DNA from: Bacteroidota bacterium
GTDB lineage: Bacteria > Bacteroidota > Bacteroidia > Chitinophagales > Chitinophagaceae
Direction of reading: 5' to 3'
Assembly: GCA_023433755.1 (NCBI GenBank)
Contig: JAEYUA010000291.1
Coordinates: 1 to 7,948, forward strand
DNA length: 7,948 nucleotides
Shown here: positions 4,777-7,948 of the stretch, in pieces
Layout: each line of letters starts with the position of its first letter
Position numbering within the stretch: the first letter of the stretch is position 1
Program-made: the position numbers and the translations under genes
The notes under the pieces: model-generated
What the model saw: the letters and a program-made list of their open reading frames with translations, nothing else
Told to the model about the DNA's origin: nothing
The model's database searches: none

Positions 4777-6516
4777 TTATTTTAACCTGATTTCAGAAAC
4801 ACTGGTACCCGCTTCCACCATGGGAAAAACATTATTTTCTTTTCCTGTCATCACTTCCAGCAGGTAGGCCCCATCATGATCCAGCATGGCCTGTAATGCT
4901 TTTCTCAATTCAGTTCTTTCCGACACACTGCTGCCTTCGATCCGGTAACCTTTTGCTACCTGCACATAATCGGGACTTTCGATTTCCACGAACGAATATC
5001 TTTTCTGGTGAAAAAGTTCCTGCCACTGGCGCACCATACCCAGGAAACGGTTGTTAAGAATTAAAATCTTAACAGGTACTTCCGATTGCATGATGGTACC
5101 CAGTTCCTGTATGGTCATTTGTATACCCCCATCACCAATGATGGCAACAACCGTTCTTCCGGGTGTTCCGTATTGCGCGCCGATCGCTGCAGGCAATGCA
5201 AATCCCATTGTTCCCAATCCACCTGAAGTGATATTGCTTTTGGTTTCTTTGAATTTCGCGTAACGGCAAGTCACCATTTGGTGCTGTCCTACATCTGTTA
5301 CAATGATGGCTTCTCCATGGGTGAGTTCATTCAGTTCCCGGATCACTTCACCCATGGTGAGTTGTCCTGATGTGGGATTGAGTTCATTATAGATGCACTG
5401 CTCAATTTCATCCTGCTCCAGTTCCTTGAAGCGCTGAATCCACTGCGGGTAACATTTTTGCTGCAATTGTGCTGTAAGAAGCGGTAATGTTTCCTTGCAA
5501 TCACCCCACACGGGAACCGTGGTTTTTACATTTTTATCTATTTCAGCCGGGTCAATATCAAGATGAATGATCTTTGCCTGCTTCGCGTATTTATCCAGCC
5601 TGCCCGTGACACGGTCATCGAAACGCATACCGACAGCAATCAGCACATCACATTCATTAGTGAGTACATTAGGCGCATAATTTCCATGCATGCCGAGCAT
5701 GCCCATATTGAGCGGGTGATCCGAGTCGAGTGCACTCAAACCCATGATGGTCCAGGCCGCAGGGATGCCTGCTCTTTCAATAAAATTTTGAAATTCTTTT
5801 TCAGCTCTTCCCAGGATCACACCCTGACCGAAAACAACAAATGGTTTTTCCGCAGCATTGATGAGGCGTGCTGCTTCTTCAATGAAAGACGTACGAATGA
5901 ATGGTTTGGGTCGGTAACTGCGGATGAAACTGCATTTTTCATAAGGGATGTAATTCATCTTTTGCAGTTGTGCATTCTTGGTGATGTCGATCAGCACAGG
6001 TCCGGGCCGGCCGCTGCCCGCGATAAAAAATGCTTTGGCCAAAACGGAAGGAATCTCACTGGCATCTGTTACCTGGTAATTCCATTTGGTGACAGGTGTG
6101 GTGATATTGATGATGTCTGTTTCCTGGAAGGCATCAGTGCCTAACAGGTGTGCGAATACCTGTCCCGTGATACAAACAAGCGGTGTACTGTCGATCAACG
6201 CATCGGCAAGTCCGGTTACGAGGTTGGTTGCACCCGGACCACTTGTGGCGAGCACAACACCCGTTTTTCCTGAAGCCCTTGCAAATCCCTGTGCCGCGTG
6301 TATGGCACCCTGTTCATGCCTCACCAGCACATGTTCCAGCCTGTCAGTATAATCATAAAGCGCATCATAGATGGGCATGATGGCGCCACCGGGATAACCA
6401 AATATGGTCTGAACGCCTTCTGCGAGAAAGGCATTCAGCACGGCTTCAGAACCACTGAAGCTCTCAGGCTTCGTCCGTAACGCATCCTTCTGCGGCTGTT
6501 GTAACGTGTTTTGCAT
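4777..6516 (-). CDS. ilvB: Acetohydroxyacid synthase large (catalytic) subunit
   Basis: The enzyme uses thiamine diphosphate to join pyruvate with a second pyruvate (valine/leucine branch) or with 2-oxobutanoate (isoleucine branch). The N-terminal ThDP domain (about 20-185) has the catalytic glutamate E68 in VRHEQGAIHAA and the GTDAFQETD segment at 126-134. The middle FAD domain carries RFDDR at 298-302, which marks the biosynthetic FAD-containing enzyme and argues against a fermentative AlsS type. The C-terminal domain has the ThDP motif GDGG at 461-464 running to NN at 488-489, and W498 in MVRQWQELF. The length of 579 residues is usual. The start at 6516 lies inside ilvD. Between it and GTG codon 26 (6441) there is no ATG, GTG or TTG in frame, and starting at codon 26 would remove the conserved SGSEAV beginning of the domain, so the overlap is well supported. 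AAAGGA occurs 13 bases before the ATG, which is rather far. IlvN follows after 4 bp. Confidence 0.97.
   Translation of the reverse strand: MQNTLQQPQKDALRTKPESFSGSEAVLNAFLAEGVQTIFGYPGGAIMPIYDALYDYTDRLEHVLVRHEQGAIHAAQGFARASGKTGVVLATSGPGATNLVTGLADALIDSTPLVCITGQVFAHLLGTDAFQETDIINITTPVTKWNYQVTDASEIPSVLAKAFFIAGSGRPGPVLIDITKNAQLQKMNYIPYEKCSFIRSYRPKPFIRTSFIEEAARLINAAEKPFVVFGQGVILGRAEKEFQNFIERAGIPAAWTIMGLSALDSDHPLNMGMLGMHGNYAPNVLTNECDVLIAVGMRFDDRVTGRLDKYAKQAKIIHLDIDPAEIDKNVKTTVPVWGDCKETLPLLTAQLQQKCYPQWIQRFKELEQDEIEQCIYNELNPTSGQLTMGEVIRELNELTHGEAIIVTDVGQHQMVTCRYAKFKETKSNITSGGLGTMGFALPAAIGAQYGTPGRTVVAIIGDGGIQMTIQELGTIMQSEVPVKILILNNRFLGMVRQWQELFHQKRYSFVEIESPDYVQVAKGYRIEGSSVSERTELRKALQAMLDHDGAYLLEVMTGKENNVFPMVEAGTSVSEIRLK
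6464..6516 (-). other. 53-bp ilvD/ilvB coding overlap
   Basis: The final 17 codons plus stop of ilvD and the first 17 codons of ilvB share these bases in different frames. The ilvD side encodes the conserved C-terminus ending GCVTDEA. The ilvB side encodes a poorly conserved N-terminal extension (MQNTLQQPQKDALRTKP), so the constraint probably falls mainly on ilvD. The arrangement suggests that ribosomes ending ilvD help start ilvB. Confidence 0.85.
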
Positions 6517-7948
6517 ATTTGAAAAGAATTCCTTTAGTTGCTTTTAATGCGGGTTGTTTCCAGCGTGATCTTCTTTGTTCCAGTTCTTCCTCACTGATCA
6601 ATAAACTGATCTTCTTTTCAGCCACACTGATGGTAATGTGGTCATCATCTTCTACCAGTGCAATGGTGCCACCATCATAGGCTTCAGGAGTTATATGCCC
6701 GACAACAAATCCATGGGTGCCGCCGCTGAATCTCCCGTCTGTGATCAGTGCGACTGAATGTCCCAGCCCCGCACCAATGATGGCCGATGTGGGTTTCAGC
6801 ATTTCAGGCATACCCGGACCACCTTTCGGTCCCACGTAACGGATCACCACCACATCACCCGCTTTGATCCTGCCACTATGTATGCCTTCTATCAATTGTT
6901 TTTCTCCATCAAAAACTCTCGCGGGTCCTTCAAACCATTCACCTTCTTTGCCGCTGATCTTGGCCACACTGCCACCAGGTGCCAGGTTGCCATATAGAAT
7001 TTGCAGATGCCCTGTTTTTTTCAATGGTTTTTCGATCGGGAGAATGATTTGCTGTTTATCAAAATCAAGAGCAGGCACTGCTTCCAGATTTTCAGCAAGG
7101 GTTTTACCTGTTACAGTTAAACAATCACCATGTAACAATCCTTCCTGCAATAAATATTTCATTACTGCCGGCACGCCTCCATACTGGTGCAGGTCCTGCA
7201 TTAAATATTTACCGCTTGGTTTGAAATCGGCCAGCACCGGCACCCGGTCACTGGTCATTTGGAAATCATCCTGGGTCAATGGCACATCTACCGATTTGGC
7301 CATGGCCACCAGGTGCATCACCGCGTTGGTGGAACCACCCAGCACCATGATCAGCGTGATAGCATTTTCAAATGCCTTGCGGGTCATGATATCGGAAGGC
7401 CTTATATTTTTTTCGAGCAGCAGGCGGATGGCTTTTCCTGCAGCGAGACATTCATTCTTTTTTTCTTCACTGGTGGCCGGATTGGATGAAGAGTAGGGAA
7501 GGCTCATGCCCAGGGCTTCAATGGCAGCAGCCATGGTGTTGGCCGTGTACATGCCACCACAGGCGCCGGCCCCCGGGCAGGCAGCTTTCACCACGCAACG
7601 GAAATCTTCTTCCGTGATCTTTCCCGCGATCTTTTGTCCCAATGCTTCAAATGCGGAAACAATATTTAAATCCTGGCCATTATGATGTCCAGGTGCGATG
7701 GTGCCACCATAGACCATGATGGAAGGCCGGTTGATGCGGCCCATCGCCATGATGGATCCGGGCATGTTTTTATCACATCCGGGAAGGGCAATGAGTCCAT
7801 CATAATACTGGGCTTCGCAGACGGTTTCAATGGAATCGGCAATGATATCGCGGCTTACGAGTGAGAAGCGCATGCCATCAGTGCCATTGCTCATGCCATC
7901 ACTCACACCGATGGTGTTGAAGATGAGTCCTACCAGGTCCTGGTCCCA
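6464..7948 (-). CDS. ilvD: Dihydroxyacid dehydratase, Ilv3-like (5' end cut by window edge)
   Basis: The enzyme dehydrates 2,3-dihydroxy-isovalerate and 2,3-dihydroxy-3-methylvalerate to the 2-oxo acids that are transaminated to valine and isoleucine. The reading frame stays open to the right edge; 494 residues are visible, starting WDQDLVGLIFNTIGVSDGMS. A GTG at 7906 that could be taken as a start is the Val of the conserved NTIGVSDG motif, so the true start lies outside, probably 60-70 residues upstream. Iron-sulfur and metal-site motifs are visible: GCDKNMPG (Cys at visible residue 58) and CPGAGACGGMYTANT (Cys 124 and 130). Also present are GGSTNAV, LQILYGNLAPGG, GPKGGPGMPEM and TDGRFSGGTHGF. 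The C-terminus GCVTDEA matches the usual family ending, so the stop is authentic. Similarity to yeast Ilv3 as I recall it suggests the oxygen-tolerant [2Fe-2S] class; the first cluster Cys would lie beyond the window. The last 53 bp overlap ilvB. Confidence 0.96.
   Translation of the reverse strand, partial: WDQDLVGLIFNTIGVSDGMSNGTDGMRFSLVSRDIIADSIETVCEAQYYDGLIALPGCDKNMPGSIMAMGRINRPSIMVYGGTIAPGHHNGQDLNIVSAFEALGQKIAGKITEEDFRCVVKAACPGAGACGGMYTANTMAAAIEALGMSLPYSSSNPATSEEKKNECLAAGKAIRLLLEKNIRPSDIMTRKAFENAITLIMVLGGSTNAVMHLVAMAKSVDVPLTQDDFQMTSDRVPVLADFKPSGKYLMQDLHQYGGVPAVMKYLLQEGLLHGDCLTVTGKTLAENLEAVPALDFDKQQIILPIEKPLKKTGHLQILYGNLAPGGSVAKISGKEGEWFEGPARVFDGEKQLIEGIHSGRIKAGDVVVIRYVGPKGGPGMPEMLKPTSAIIGAGLGHSVALITDGRFSGGTHGFVVGHITPEAYDGGTIALVEDDDHITISVAEKKISLLISEEELEQRRSRWKQPALKATKGILFKYAKHVTTAAEGCVTDEA

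Noticed and set aside
5563..6144. Plus-strand open frame of 193 codons
   Set aside because: It is fully antisense to the conserved ilvB and rich in residues expected from reversed coding sequence; no domain is visible.
4777..6516. Fermentative acetolactate synthase (AlsS) instead of IlvB
   Set aside because: The RFDDR FAD motif, the adjacent small subunit gene and the biosynthetic neighbourhood all point to anabolic AHAS.
6864..7496. Plus-strand open frame of 210 codons
   Set aside because: It is fully antisense to ilvD; the Ser/Pro-rich translation is a shadow of the opposite strand.
7904..7906. GTG at 7906 as the start of ilvD
   Set aside because: It is the Val of the conserved NTIGVSDG motif, and the frame continues upstream with matching family sequence (FNTIG) to the edge.
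1..7948. Mobile element, CRISPR array, tRNA or rRNA gene, or phage defence system
   Set aside because: No terminal repeats, transposase, spaced palindromic repeats or RNA gene signatures were seen; apart from the helical protein the genes are standard amino acid biosynthesis.

Overview
The window holds a run of isoleucine/valine biosynthesis genes, all on the minus strand. Read in the direction of transcription (high to low coordinates) the order is ilvD (5' end cut by the right edge), ilvB, ilvN, ilvC and ilvA. A spacer of about 300 bp follows, then a second minus-strand gene for a long helical, TPR-like protein of unknown function whose 3' end is cut by the left edge. No gene is supported on the plus strand.

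The organism is most likely a member of the Bacteroidetes, probably near Chitinophagaceae. The reasons are the ilvD-ilvB-ilvN-ilvC-ilvA order, protein sequences that match my memory of that phylum (an IlvC and IlvD close to the fungal Ilv5 and Ilv3 type, a short IlvA, a long IlvN), mostly weak Shine-Dalgarno sequences, moderate GC, and the helical protein at the left edge. The assignment is inferred from pattern, not from a search.

Layout: 6464-7948 ilvD (dihydroxyacid dehydratase, partial); 4777-6516 ilvB (acetohydroxyacid synthase catalytic subunit), overlapping ilvD by 53 bp; 4182-4772 ilvN (its regulatory subunit), 4 bp after ilvB; 3015-4130 ilvC (ketol-acid reductoisomerase), 51 bp after ilvN; 1766-3022 ilvA (threonine dehydratase), overlapping ilvC by 8 bp or starting 22 bp after it, depending on the start codon; 1470-1765 spacer with a 13-bp direct repeat, a hairpin and a weak candidate promoter; 1-1469 the helical protein.

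Together the genes make the 2-oxo acid precursors of isoleucine and valine. IlvA makes 2-oxobutanoate from threonine. IlvB/IlvN condenses pyruvate with pyruvate or 2-oxobutanoate. IlvC isomerises and reduces the products, and IlvD dehydrates them. The final transaminase (IlvE) and the leucine genes are not in the window. The tight spacing supports one transcript, whose promoter must lie beyond the right edge.

I found no clear sign of an undescribed system. The points most worth checking are the unannotated helical gene, the forced 53-bp ilvD/ilvB overlap, a changed residue in the presumed valine site of IlvN, and the repeat and hairpin content of the spacer.
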